This document shows positions 49,530 to 59,400 of a stretch of 64,000 bases of DNA, one piece after another. The position numbers and the translations under genes are program-made. Under the pieces are notes generated by a model, which ran no database searches, had not been told where the DNA came from, and saw only the letters and a list, made by a program, of their open reading frames with translations. Source of the stretch: Actinomadura latina NBRC 106108 (GTDB lineage Bacteria; Actinomycetota; Actinomycetes; Streptosporangiales; Streptosporangiaceae). Each line of letters starts with the position of its first letter. Position 1 is the first letter of the stretch. The stretch covers positions 1-64,000 of the forward strand of contig NZ_BCQS01000020.1 of assembly GCF_001552195.1 (NCBI RefSeq), written 5' to 3'.

Positions 49530-51367
49530 CAGTCGTCCGCGGGCTTGAAGTACTGGTAGACCGGCTGCAGGTCCTTGAACACCTTGTCCCAGCCGGCGTC
49601 GGGGGCGCACAGGAGGATGGCGTAGCCGTGGCCCTTGGTCACGAAGCCGCGGTCGAGGATGTGCATCCTTCCCCCGTCGCCGTCGAAGGTGAACTCCCAG
49701 TCGGCGGAGTCGTCGCCGTCACCGGTGTCGGGGACGGGCGGGTGGTCGCCGGTCGGAGCGATCCTGAGCTTCTTGTAGCCGCGGAAGCGGGTGACGTTGC
49801 GCGCCTGCCGGCGCCAGTCGTCGATCGCGCTGTCGCCCGGGTCGTCGGTCTGGCCGATCTGGAGGTAGACCCTGCGGTCGGGCGAGTAGAAATGGTCGCC
49901 GCCCGGCTTGCGCTCGGGCCCGCTCCAGCCCTTCGGGACGGGCACCTGGTAGCCGCTGGAGTCCTTGTGCGTGGTGAACCCGGCGGGCAGGCCGCCACCG
50001 CTCGGCGAGCCGCTCGGTGAACCGCTCGGCTTCGCGGACGTGGCCGGGGCGGACGGCGTCGTGCCGCCGCCCGGCGGGGCGGTCTTGTCCTTGTCGCCGC
50101 CGCCGCCGTTGGCGAGCGCGATGCCCGCGACGACCACGATGACGACCAGCACGATCGCGGCGACGATCAGCACGTTCCGGTTGGCGGCCAGCGCGGGACG
50201 GGCGGGGCGCGCCGCCGGGTGCGTCGTCGGCGGGAAGTGCGTGGACGGCCCAGGTTCGGCCGGCCCCTGCTCGTAGGAGTCCTGCTCGGAGGCCGCTACG
50301 GCCCCGGCCGGCCGGGTACCCGGGCCGGACCGCCAGGAGGTGACCCGGTCGGGGTCGGGCGCGGTCTCGCCGGGGTTCGCCGGGTCGGCCGCGCGGGCCT
50401 TGGCGGTGGGGAGGTCGAAGCTCGTCAGCTGGTCCGGGCGCGCCTCGGGGTCCTGGACGGTGGTCTGGGGGCCGGGGAGCTCGTCCATGGAGAACTCGAC
50501 GGCCATGGTGCGCTGCGTGTCGACGGTCTCCTGCCGGACGATGTCGTCCAGCAGCGCGCCGGCCTCGATCGCGTCCATCCGCTGGTCGGGGTTCTTGCGC
50601 AGCAGCCCCTCGATGACCGGGACGAGCCGGCCGCCCTTCTCCGGCGGTTCGGGCTCCTCGGAGATCACCGCGACCAGCGCGGCCATCGGCTCGGGCCGCT
50701 CGAACGGCGACCTGCCGTGCAGCATCGCGTACAGGGTGACGCCGAGCGACCACAGGTCGGACGCCGGGCCGGCGACGCGGCCCCGCGCGCGCTCGGGCGC
50801 GATGTAGGCGGGCGAGCCCATCACGAGGCCGGTCTGGGTGAGGGTGGCGTCGCCGGACGCGGTCGCGATGCCGAAGTCGGTGAGCACGGCCCGCTCGCCC
50901 ATCCGGCCCGTGCCGGTGATCAGCACGTTGCTGGGCTTGACGTCGCGGTGCAGGACGCCGGCGCCGTGCGCGGCGTGCAGCGCGGCGAGCATCTGCCGGC
51001 CGATCTCGGCGGCGCGGCGGGGCTCCAGCGGACCGTCCTGCTTGATCACCTGGTCCAGGGAGCGCGCCTCGATCAGCTCCATGATGATCCAGGGCCGGTC
51101 GTCCTCCTCGACGACGTCGTAGACCGTGACGACGCCGGGATGGCCGAGCCGCGCGGCGGTGCGGGCCTCACGGAACGTGCGCTTGTGGTGCACGGCGCGT
51201 TCCTCATCGGTGAGACCATGCGGGAGGATGACCTCCTTCACCGCAACGTCACGACCGAGGACCTCATCGTGCGCCTGCCAGACCGTCCCCATGCCGCCCC
51301 GGCCGACCTGGGTCACCAGGCGGTAGCGGCGGGCGAGCAACCGCTCGCCGGTGGGTTCATTTGGCAT
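49529..51367 (-). CDS. Ser/Thr protein kinase with extracellular sensor, first of three
   Basis: A 612-residue transmembrane kinase that heads the three-kinase operon. Motifs: QVGRGGMGTVW, AVKEVILP, HRDVKPSNVLI, DFGIAT and SPAYIAPERA. After a linker rich in Asp/Pro/Ala come a membrane helix (about 396-418), a Gly/Ser/Pro stalk and the sensor domain (GYQVPVPKGWSGPERK, then VYLQIGQTDDPGDS). No PASTA repeats are present, so it is not a muropeptide-binding PknB. The start is uncertain: ATG 51367, ATG 51379 or TTG 51397, none with a strong ribosome site. Divergent from lysX. Confidence 0.9.
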   Translation of the reverse strand: MPNEPTGERLLARRYRLVTQVGRGGMGTVWQAHDEVLGRDVAVKEVILPHGLTDEERAVHHKRTFREARTAARLGHPGVVTVYDVVEEDDRPWIIMELIEARSLDQVIKQDGPLEPRRAAEIGRQMLAALHAAHGAGVLHRDVKPSNVLITGTGRMGERAVLTDFGIATASGDATLTQTGLVMGSPAYIAPERARGRVAGPASDLWSLGVTLYAMLHGRSPFERPEPMAALVAVISEEPEPPEKGGRLVPVIEGLLRKNPDQRMDAIEAGALLDDIVRQETVDTQRTMAVEFSMDELPGPQTTVQDPEARPDQLTSFDLPTAKARAADPANPGETAPDPDRVTSWRSGPGTRPAGAVAASEQDSYEQGPAEPGPSTHFPPTTHPAARPARPALAANRNVLIVAAIVLVVIVVVAGIALANGGGGDKDKTAPPGGGTTPSAPATSAKPSGSPSGSPSGGGLPAGFTTHKDSSGYQVPVPKGWSGPERKPGGDHFYSPDRRVYLQIGQTDDPGDSAIDDWRRQARNVTRFRGYKKLRIAPTGDHPPVPDTGDGDDSADWEFTFDGDGGRMHILDRGFVTKGHGYAILLCAPDAGWDKVFKDLQPVYQYFKPADD

Positions 51368-51567
51368 ATCCGCGACCATATCGACTTTTGCTGACAACCT
51401 TGGACCGAGCTTGCAAGCAGCATCCCCCTACCCGTACGACGTCCGACGCGGGCCCGAGGTTCGCCGCCGGGCGGGCACGCGCGGACGAGAGCGTGGTCGA
51501 CGTGACACCCGGTAAAAAGGAGACGGCCATACCAGCGAAGTCCCTACCACGTGCGGACCGGGGGACC

Positions 51568-54500
51568 ATGATCGACAAAGGCCCGCAGGGCGGCCTGCGG
51601 GGCGAGTGGGGCCGGCTGATCCAGGCCGCGCCGACGATCTTCTTCTGGTACACCCGTCTCTCCGGGATCCTGTCGCTGCTCGCGTGGGTCTCCTATGGTC
51701 TCATCCTTGAGATAGCCGATATCTGGGCGCTGCGCTGGATCGGGTACCTCGGCTGGTTCCCCAGCGTGCCCATCGGGCTGGTGTGGATCCTGCTGTCGAT
51801 GGGCGTCCGGCGGCGCAAGAAGGCGGCGTGGCGGATCCTCGTCCTGATCTTCTGCCTGCCCACCGCGCTCGCCGTCACCGCCGTGCTGACGACGGTGATC
51901 AGCCCGGACATGCCCACCCCCGTCGGGTTGCTCGTCACGGCCGGCGTGTACCTCGCCGTCCTCGGCCTGCTGATCGCCGCGCGCCGGCAGTTCACCACGC
52001 TGCCCGACCGCGCCAACCGCCGGCTCGCCACCATCGTCTTCACCAGCCTCCTGGTCGTGACCTGCGGAATCGGCACGTTCCTGGTCACCGTCACGGACCG
52101 GAACGCGAGCGGCGACTTCTGGACGCATCCGCTCTACGCGATCTCCCAGACCGTCCTCGGGCCGCGCGTCACCGGCAAGCCGATCGACGTCTCGGTGCCG
52201 TTCTGGGTGGACGCGATCCTGTGGAGCCTCGGCACCGGGCTGCTGATCGTCACGTTCTGGGCGCTGTTCAAGCCGGGGCGGCGCGACCCCGTCCTGTCCC
52301 CCGCCGAGGAGCTCGCGGCGCGCGCCCTGCTCGCCGAGTACGGCGACCAGGACTCGCTCGGCTACTTCGCGCTGCGCCGCGACAAGGACGTCATGGTCGC
52401 GCCGAACGGTAAGGCGGCCATCGCCTACCGGGTGGAGGGTTCGGTCTCCCTGGCCAGCGGCGACCCGCTCGGCGACCCCGAATCCTGGGACCAGGCGATC
52501 GAGGCGTGGCTGGGCGAATGCCGCGCCCACGCCTGGATCCCCGGCGCGGTCAGCGTCGGCGAGCGCGCCGCCCACATCTACAAGCGGCACGGGTTCGACG
52601 CGCTCGAACTCGGCGACGAGGCGATCATCGACCTCACCGACTTCAACCTCGACGGGCGCGAGATGCGGCAGGTCCGGCAGGCCGTCCGGCGGGTGGAGCG
52701 GGCCGGGTACACGATCCGGATCCGGCGGCACTCGCAGATCCCCGGCTGGGAGATGGCCAAGCTGATCCGCAGCGCCGACGCCTGGCGCGGCGAGGAGACC
52801 GAACGCGGCTTCTCGATGGCCCTCGGCCGCCTCGGCGACCCCACCGACGGGCGCTGCGTCATGGTCGAGGCGTTCGACGCGCACGGTGAGCTGCGCGGGC
52901 TGCTCAGCTTCGTCCCGTGGGGGCGGGCCGGGCTGTCGCTCGACCTGATGCGCCGCGACCGGCTCGCCGAGAACGGCCTCAACGAGTACATGGTCGCCAA
53001 GCTGGCGGAGAAGGCCGCCGCGGTCGGCGCGCAGCAGCTCTCGCTGAACTTCGCGATGCTGCGGTCGGCGTTCGAGCGCGGCTCCCAGATAGGGGCCGGG
53101 CCGGTCGCGCGGCTCTACTACCGGTTCCTGTCGTTCGCGTCGAGGTTCTGGCAGCTCGAATCGCTGTACCTGTCGAACGCCAAGTACCTGCCGCACTGGC
53201 GCCCCCGCTTCATCTGCTACATGCAGGGGCGGCACCTCATCCGGCTGGGCCTCGCCTATGCCCGCGCCGAGGGGTTCCTGCCGAGCTTCAACCGCCCGAA
53301 GCTGGACCGGGCCGCGGCGATGGTCCCGTCCACCGAGCTCGTCGACAAGATCCAGGAGATCGAGGCGGCGGCGGACGCGGCGCGCGCCCCGCAGCGGCGG
53401 CTGTCGGAGCAGGAACGGGTGCGGCACGCCAAGCTCGACCAGATCCGCGCCGCCGGGATGGAGCCCTACGCGCTCGGCTGCGAGCGCACCGACTTCGCCG
53501 CCGACATCCTCTCCCGCTTCCCGGGGCTGGCCCCCGACACCCATACCGGCGTGCCGGCGGCCATCGCGGGACGGGTCGTCCTCGCCCGCGAGCACGGCCG
53601 GCTGATCTTCGTCACGCTGCGGGACGAGACCGCCGACCTGCAGGTCATGCTGACCGCGGACGCGCTCGGCGACGAGTCGCTGCGGCACTGGAAGACGTTC
53701 ATCGACCTCGGCGACCAGGTGGGCGTGCGCGGCGAGATCGTCACGTCCCGGCGCGGGGAGCTGTCGGTGCTCGCCTCGTCGTGGACGCTCACGGCGAAAT
53801 GCCTGCGCCCGCTGCCCAACAAGAGCTCCGGACTGTCCGACCCCGAGGCCCGCGTCCGGCAGCGGTACGTCGACTTCATCGTGAACGACGAGTCCCGCCG
53901 GATGCTGCGGATGCGCGGCGACGCGATCGCCGCCGTCCGCGACGGGCTGCGCGACCGCGGCTACCTCGAAGTCGAGACGCCGATGCTGCAGCCCGTCCAC
54001 GGCGGCGCCGCCGCGCGTCCGTTCACCACCCGCATCAACGCCTACAACATGCAGCTCTACCTGCGGATCGCGCCCGAGCTGTACCTGAAGCGCCTCCTCG
54101 TCGGCGGCATCGGGCGCGTCTTCGAGCTGAACCGCAACTTCCGCAACGAGGGCGTCTCGCAGAAGCACAACCCCGAGTTCACGATGCTGGAGGCGTACGA
54201 GCCCTACGGCGACTACGACACCATGGCGACGCTGACCCGCTCCCTGGTCGTGGACGCCGCCCGCGCCGCCCTCGGCACCTCCGTCGTCGTCCGGGACGGC
54301 GTCGAGTACGACCTCGCCGAGCCCTGGCAGGAGATCACCGTCTACGAGTCGGTGTCGAAGGCCGTCGGGGAGGAGGTCACGCCCGACACGTCCCTCACGG
54401 CGGTGCGGGGGCTGGCCGAACGCCACAAACTGAACGTCGACCCGCAGTGGCGGCAGGGAAAGATCGTCCAGGAGCTGTTCGAGGCCCTCGTCGAGGAGGA

Positions 54501-54867
54501 CCTGACGGCGCCGACGTTCGTCCGCGACTACCCGGCCGAGACGTCCCCGCTGACCCGCCCGCACCGGTCGGACCCGCGGCTCGCCGAGAAATGGGACTTG
54601 ATCGTCTTCGGTCTCGAACTGGGCACCGCCTACTCCGAGCTGATCGACCCGATCCTGCAGCGCCGCCGCCTCACCGAGCAGTCGCTGCAGGCCGCGGGCG
54701 GCGACCCGGAGGCCATGGAACTCGACGAGGACTTCCTGCGCGCCCTGGAGTACGCGATGCCGCCCGCCGGCGGCATGGGCATGGGCATCGACCGCCTCCT
54801 GATCACCCTGACGGGCCGCAGCATCCGCGAGACGATCCCGTTCCCCCTGGTCCGCCCCGGCTCCTAG
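51568..54867 (+). CDS. lysX: LysX-type fused lysyltransferase and lysyl-tRNA synthetase
   Basis: A 1,099-residue two-part enzyme. Residues about 20-230 are membrane helices and about 240-590 form the DUF2156/MprF-like lysyl-phosphatidylglycerol synthase domain (GDPLGDPESWDQAIEAWL, then LSLNFAMLRSAFERG). The C-terminal half is a class II lysyl-tRNA synthetase: OB fold (about 664-750), motif 2 region ELNRNFRNEGVSQKHNPEFT and motif 3 GGMGMGIDRLLITL (about 1067). It charges tRNA with lysine and transfers it to phosphatidylglycerol, giving resistance to cationic peptides. ATG 51568 follows GGGGGACC. It shares a CTAG stop with the convergent gene. Confidence 0.92.
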   Translation: MIDKGPQGGLRGEWGRLIQAAPTIFFWYTRLSGILSLLAWVSYGLILEIADIWALRWIGYLGWFPSVPIGLVWILLSMGVRRRKKAAWRILVLIFCLPTALAVTAVLTTVISPDMPTPVGLLVTAGVYLAVLGLLIAARRQFTTLPDRANRRLATIVFTSLLVVTCGIGTFLVTVTDRNASGDFWTHPLYAISQTVLGPRVTGKPIDVSVPFWVDAILWSLGTGLLIVTFWALFKPGRRDPVLSPAEELAARALLAEYGDQDSLGYFALRRDKDVMVAPNGKAAIAYRVEGSVSLASGDPLGDPESWDQAIEAWLGECRAHAWIPGAVSVGERAAHIYKRHGFDALELGDEAIIDLTDFNLDGREMRQVRQAVRRVERAGYTIRIRRHSQIPGWEMAKLIRSADAWRGEETERGFSMALGRLGDPTDGRCVMVEAFDAHGELRGLLSFVPWGRAGLSLDLMRRDRLAENGLNEYMVAKLAEKAAAVGAQQLSLNFAMLRSAFERGSQIGAGPVARLYYRFLSFASRFWQLESLYLSNAKYLPHWRPRFICYMQGRHLIRLGLAYARAEGFLPSFNRPKLDRAAAMVPSTELVDKIQEIEAAADAARAPQRRLSEQERVRHAKLDQIRAAGMEPYALGCERTDFAADILSRFPGLAPDTHTGVPAAIAGRVVLAREHGRLIFVTLRDETADLQVMLTADALGDESLRHWKTFIDLGDQVGVRGEIVTSRRGELSVLASSWTLTAKCLRPLPNKSSGLSDPEARVRQRYVDFIVNDESRRMLRMRGDAIAAVRDGLRDRGYLEVETPMLQPVHGGAAARPFTTRINAYNMQLYLRIAPELYLKRLLVGGIGRVFELNRNFRNEGVSQKHNPEFTMLEAYEPYGDYDTMATLTRSLVVDAARAALGTSVVVRDGVEYDLAEPWQEITVYESVSKAVGEEVTPDTSLTAVRGLAERHKLNVDPQWRQGKIVQELFEALVEEDLTAPTFVRDYPAETSPLTRPHRSDPRLAEKWDLIVFGLELGTAYSELIDPILQRRRLTEQSLQAAGGDPEAMELDEDFLRALEYAMPPAGGMGMGIDRLLITLTGRSIRETIPFPLVRPGS

Positions 54868-55412
54868 AGCCGCCGCGGAACGGCCCGGTACCCCTCGCCG
54901 GCAAGCCATTTCCGCGCGGCTCCCCGCTGGGCGTCCTCTCCACGCGGGACGGCGGCCGGCGGGATCGGCAACCATCCCCGCCCACCATGGGGGATCTCAT
55001 CTCCCGGCGGCCCGCAGCCCCCGCCCCCCTCATAGGCGGGCAGGTCATCGGCGGGCAGGACGTCGCCGCGCGCCAGGTCGAGGACCTGATCGCCGTCGTC
55101 CATGGCCGCTGCCACGGCGCCCAGGTCGACGGGCAGCGGGACGAGCGGTTCGGCGGGACGCGTCCCGAGCGCGGCGGCGAGTTCGGCGGCCAGTTCGGCA
55201 TCGCCCGGAAGATCACGTTCGTGCAGTTCATTCAGGCATTCGCGAGCCAGTTCGGCGTCTGTTCGGCCCTTGGCGAGTGCGGCCACGAGCACGTCGCCGG
55301 CGTATTGGAGCACGGGCTCGAGCGGGCGTCCCCGAAGCACACCGGCATCGCCGTCGCCCGTGTGGGCGGCGGCGCGCAACCGCGCCAGCGCCTCCTCGTC
55401 CCACTCCGTCAC
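54864..55412 (-). CDS. UPF0158-like protein
   Basis: A 182-residue cytoplasmic protein. The N-terminal part (LARLRAAAHTGDGDAGV, YAGDVLVAALAKGRTDAELA, ECLNELHERDLPGDAELA) and the block PLPVDLGAVAAAMDDGDQVL then DLARGDVLP resemble actinobacterial UPF0158 proteins as I remember them. The usual ending seems replaced by a Pro/Gly-rich tail (GCGPPGDEIPHGGRGWLP), possibly the result of an old frameshift. Start GTG 55412. Its stop and that of lysX share the same CTAG. Function unknown. Confidence 0.55.
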   Translation of the reverse strand: MTEWDEEALARLRAAAHTGDGDAGVLRGRPLEPVLQYAGDVLVAALAKGRTDAELARECLNELHERDLPGDAELAAELAAALGTRPAEPLVPLPVDLGAVAAAMDDGDQVLDLARGDVLPADDLPAYEGGGGCGPPGDEIPHGGRGWLPIPPAAVPRGEDAQRGAARKWLAGEGYRAVPRRL

Positions 55413-55552
55413 ATGATATTTGTACAGACATCCACTGACATTGGTGCGCGGATTCAGTGAGACCGCTTGTCGTCCATGAACCACCGGGCGTTCCCGGCCG
55501 TCCTGATCCGCGCCTCATCCGGGGCGCGGGTCCCAGATCGACCGTCCCGAAG

Positions 55553-56350
55553 TCACCGGCCGGGAAGCTCACACAGACGGGCCCGTTCTCGCGCAGAGTT
55601 CGGGATGCGGTAGTGGTAGGCGCATATCTCGGTGAAGCCCGCCCGCTCATAGAGCCGCGTCGCCGGGCCATTGTCGCGCTCGACCTGGAGATACATGCGG
55701 TCGGCTCCGTTCCCGGCGGCCCAGTCGGCCAGGGTTGCCAGCACATTTCGCGCCGAGCCCTTCCCACGGGCCCGGGGAAGAGTCGCCATGCTGAAAATGC
55801 CCGCCCATCCCCTGTCGGCTACCGCACGTCCGACGGCGACGACTTCGTCCCCCACCATCGCGGACGCGTAGGCGGACGGCAGATCAACGCGGGCGAGCAT
55901 GTCCCATTCAGCGCGAGAATCACCATTCACCGCCTGCCAGGTCGCGAACCACGTCCGCGTCGGCCGTTCGTCCAGCCGAACGTGCAATCTCCTTGCCCGC
56001 TCCAGGACGCGGGAAGTGTCCGCGACCTGCAACGACACCGAACTGTGCCGGAGATATCCGCGTGCGCCCAAAACAGCGTCGAGCTCTTCCGCACAAACCC
56101 GCGGCGTAACTTGGAACCGCGGAATCGAGCCGTGCACGGCATAGAATTCTTCCGCTTCGACGACCCTGCGGGTCACGTCGTCCACACCGGCGCCACCATG
56201 CGGCAGAACCGCCCCCACCCACCAGGAGCAGTCCGGGGAGAAGCGCAGCCACCACCCACCGACGTCATCCACGCGCTCTGCGGGCTGGCCACGGGCCGCG
56301 CTCTCCTGCAGGAACATGACGTTTTCCGGGCTCTTCACGGCGTCGACCAT
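55553..56350 (-). CDS. GNAT family N-acetyltransferase
   Basis: A 265-residue acetyltransferase. The C-terminal GNAT core is clear: WAGIFSMATLPRARGKGSA (acetyl-CoA loop, RxxGxG form), NVLATLADWAAGNGADRMYL and QVERDNGPATRLYERAGF. The N-terminal half is a second, weaker GNAT-like lobe, as in many actinobacterial members. ATG 56350 follows GAGG. The acceptor substrate is unknown, and it sits alone between unrelated genes. Confidence 0.88.
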   Translation of the reverse strand: MVDAVKSPENVMFLQESAARGQPAERVDDVGGWWLRFSPDCSWWVGAVLPHGGAGVDDVTRRVVEAEEFYAVHGSIPRFQVTPRVCAEELDAVLGARGYLRHSSVSLQVADTSRVLERARRLHVRLDERPTRTWFATWQAVNGDSRAEWDMLARVDLPSAYASAMVGDEVVAVGRAVADRGWAGIFSMATLPRARGKGSARNVLATLADWAAGNGADRMYLQVERDNGPATRLYERAGFTEICAYHYRIPNSARERARLCELPGR

Positions 56351-56421
56351 CGACCAATCCTCACGTATCGCCCGCCGCGAAAGGCCCTCCGACGACCTGG
56401 CCGGCGTTCGTGGTCACCGCG

Positions 56422-59400
56422 TTAGCGGGGGCGCTGCCGGTACATCTGGACGGCGTAGCGGAGCCGGGCGCCGACGAGGAGCGCCTCGTCCTCGGGACAC
56501 GCGAGGAGCCGCGCGACCAGCTCGACGATCTGATCGTCGCTGAGGTCCGGCTCGCGCTCGGCGATGCGCCCGACGATCTCGACCAGCTCGGGCCGCTTGT
56601 ACGCGGCGATCGACTGCCCGCGCCGCACCTGCACCGGGGCGGCCGGCGTCTCCTCCGGCGGAACGGGCGGCTCGGTCCTGGCACCGGGCCTGCCCCAGAT
56701 GGCGGGAATGTCCGAAGGCGCCGCGGGCGGCCGCCGCTCCGCCCCGGAACCGCGCTGGTCCTGCCCCGCCGCGTCCAGGCGCCGGGGCGGCGGGCCCGCG
56801 GCCCCGCGCCCGCCCGGCCGGCCCTCGCGCGGCTCGAGCCGGGGCGCGTCCAGCCTGCGCGGCGGGACGTTCGCGGACTCCGGAGCACGCTCCGGCGGCC
56901 GCACGCCCGGTTCCGCGCGGCGCGGACCGCGCACCGCGCCGTCCCTCTGCCCGGGCGGACCGCCGTCTCTTTCCCTGGGGGGGCCACTGTCTCTTTCCCT
57001 GGGCGGACCACTGTCTCTCTCCCTGGGCGGACCGCCGTCCGGGGAGACCGGTGCCCCCGGACGCGTCTGCGGCGCGTTCGGCCCCACCACCGGCGACCGT
57101 CTCGTGGCCGCCGGGGAATCCGGCTCACGACTCGCGTCCGCGGGCACGCGGGGAGCGTCCGGCCCCGGCTGCGGCGCCTGGGCCGCCGGGGGGCGCGGCC
57201 TGCGAGCCGCGCCCTCGCCCGGGGCGCCCGGCCCCGGCGCGGGCGTGCCCGGGCGCGTGGGCATGGCGTCTTGGGCGGGGGCGTCCAGTCGGCGGGGCGG
57301 GCCGCCCGGCCGTTGTTCCGATGCAGGCGGCCCGGATCGTGGTTGCGGTGTCGCGCGGGGGGCGTGGCCCGGCATGTCGCCGCGTCTTGCCGGGGGCGGC
57401 GGCGCGGGCCGTTCGCCGGGGCGCCGGACGGCCGATCCTTGTGCGGGGGCATGCGGAGGCGGCGTGGCCGGGCGTGCCTGCGGCCGTTCTTGCGCCTCGG
57501 GTCTCGGCGGGGGTTCGGCGGAGGGCCGGGGGGCCTTGATTCCCGGGTCGGGGACGGTGTCGCGCGGGGAGGGCGACGCGGGCGCCGCGGGCTCGGTCAG
57601 GGCCTTGAAGAGGGAGGTCGTCGGGGTTATCGCCTCGTGCAGGTGGGACGGGAGGCGGGTGGCGGGGAGTGGGCCCTCGGGGGGCGGCAGGTCGGGGCCG
57701 GCGGGGCCCACGAGGATGGCCCGGGGGGCCAGCCACAGGATGTAGAGGGCCTCCGCGCCGGCCTCGTGCTCGCCGTCGACGATGACGACGTCGAAGGAGT
57801 CGTGGGCGGGCGGGAGGACGTCCGGGATGCGCCAGAGCGGGAGGATCCAGGCGGGGACGTCGGCGAGCGCGACGGCGGACGCCCAGGCTCGGGCGGCCGT
57901 GAGGGCGGTGCGGGCCGCGTGGAGTTCCTCCCGGGCGGCGGCCAGGTCGGCGCGGGTGCGGTCGGCGGCGGGCGGGGCGGCGGCGGTGGCGCGGCGGGCC
58001 CAGGTCCAGGCGTCCTCCCAGCGGCGGGTGCGGGCGGTCCAGGCCTCGTCGCCGTCGGTGGCGATCAGGAGGTTGGCGAGGTCGGGGTGGACGGCGCGGA
58101 CGCGGGCGAGGAGCTCCTCGCAGCGGATCTGGAGGGAGCGCTCGTGGCGGGCCTCGGCGAGGGCGCCGAGGGCGCGGCCGTAGGCGCCGGCGTCGCGGGC
58201 GTCGACGGCCTCGACGGCGGCGGCGAGTTCGGGCGGGTCGTCGGCGGCGGCGGGGCCGATCGAGTCGCGGAGCGCGTCGAGGTCGGCGCCGGCCCGGTTG
58301 ACGCCGAGCCCTTCGAGGGCGTTGCGGAGGGCGGAGGCGTAGGTGTGCCACTGGACGGGGTGGGCGAGGTTGATGCCGAAGCCGCCCCGGTCGAGGAGGC
58401 GGCGCGTCGAGTCGACGGCGCGCATGGCCTCGCCGATGCGGGCGAGGCGGGCGTGGGCGCGGACGAACCGGGTGACGCGCTCGGCGGGCGGCAGGTCGGC
58501 GGGGAAGGAGATGCCGGCGGCCTCCCACACGTACTGGAGCTCGCGGCAGGTGATCCGCACCATGAGGTCGGTGTGGACGAGGTCGAGCAGCTCCGGCGTG
58601 GTGGGCGCGGCGCCGTCCACGGTGACGGTGGTGAGGAGCGGCTCGGCCTGGCGCTGGGCGGCGGAGCGGAGCGGGCCGCGCTTCAGCGTGCCGCCGCCGG
58701 CGAGGTGGGCGCGCAGGTCCTGGGCGGCCGCGGCGAGGCCGCGCAGGTCGGCGTCGGCGGGCAGCTCGACGCGGTGGGCGCCGAGTTCGGCCAGGGCGCG
58801 TTCGGCCCACTGGGCGCGGGACGTCATCTCCGAGACGCGGGACCAGATGAGCGGGCGGCGTTCGGCGAGGGCGTCCCCGAAGGCGCGGACGGCGAGGTCG
58901 GCGGCGTTCCAGCCGCCCGGGTGGCCGTCGAGGCCGAGCTCGTGGAGCGCGGCGGTGACGACGGACGCGTCGCCGTCGAGCCGGGCGAGGAGGGTGACGT
59001 CGCTGTCGGCGAGGCGCTGGGACAGGTCCGTCCTGGCGCGTTCGGCCCGCTCGGCGGCGGTGACCTCGGCGTCGATCAGGGTGCGGACGTAGGCGGCGCT
59101 CGGCAGCGCACCCGGGTCGACGTCGCGCTGCGCGGTGCGGGCCTTGCGCGCGGCGCTCTCCTCCGCGAGGAGGACGACGAGTTCGGCGGCCTCGGACCGG
59201 GAGATCGGCGGGGTCGGCGGCATGTCCGGCCGGACCGGCATCCACGACAGTTCGGGCTCTTCGTCGCGGCGGTCCTGTGCGGGTTCGTCCGCTTCGTCGT
59301 TGGCGCGTTGGGTGAGCTCGGTGACCCGCCGATCGGCGGCCCGCTCGCGCTCGGCCGCCGCCTCCAGGTCAGGTTCGGCGGCGCGGATCGCGTCCGCGAC

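Noticed and set aside
45522-49559. Long plus-strand frame over DUF6114 and the kinases
   Set aside because: No motifs, skewed composition; the real genes on both strands are clear.
51544-54975. Long minus-strand frame opposite lysX
   Set aside because: Antisense artefact; lysX has full catalytic motifs.
56965-57036. Short repeat cluster as an attachment or recombination site
   Set aside because: In-frame 24-bp repeats encoding a disordered octad; no integrase or element nearby.
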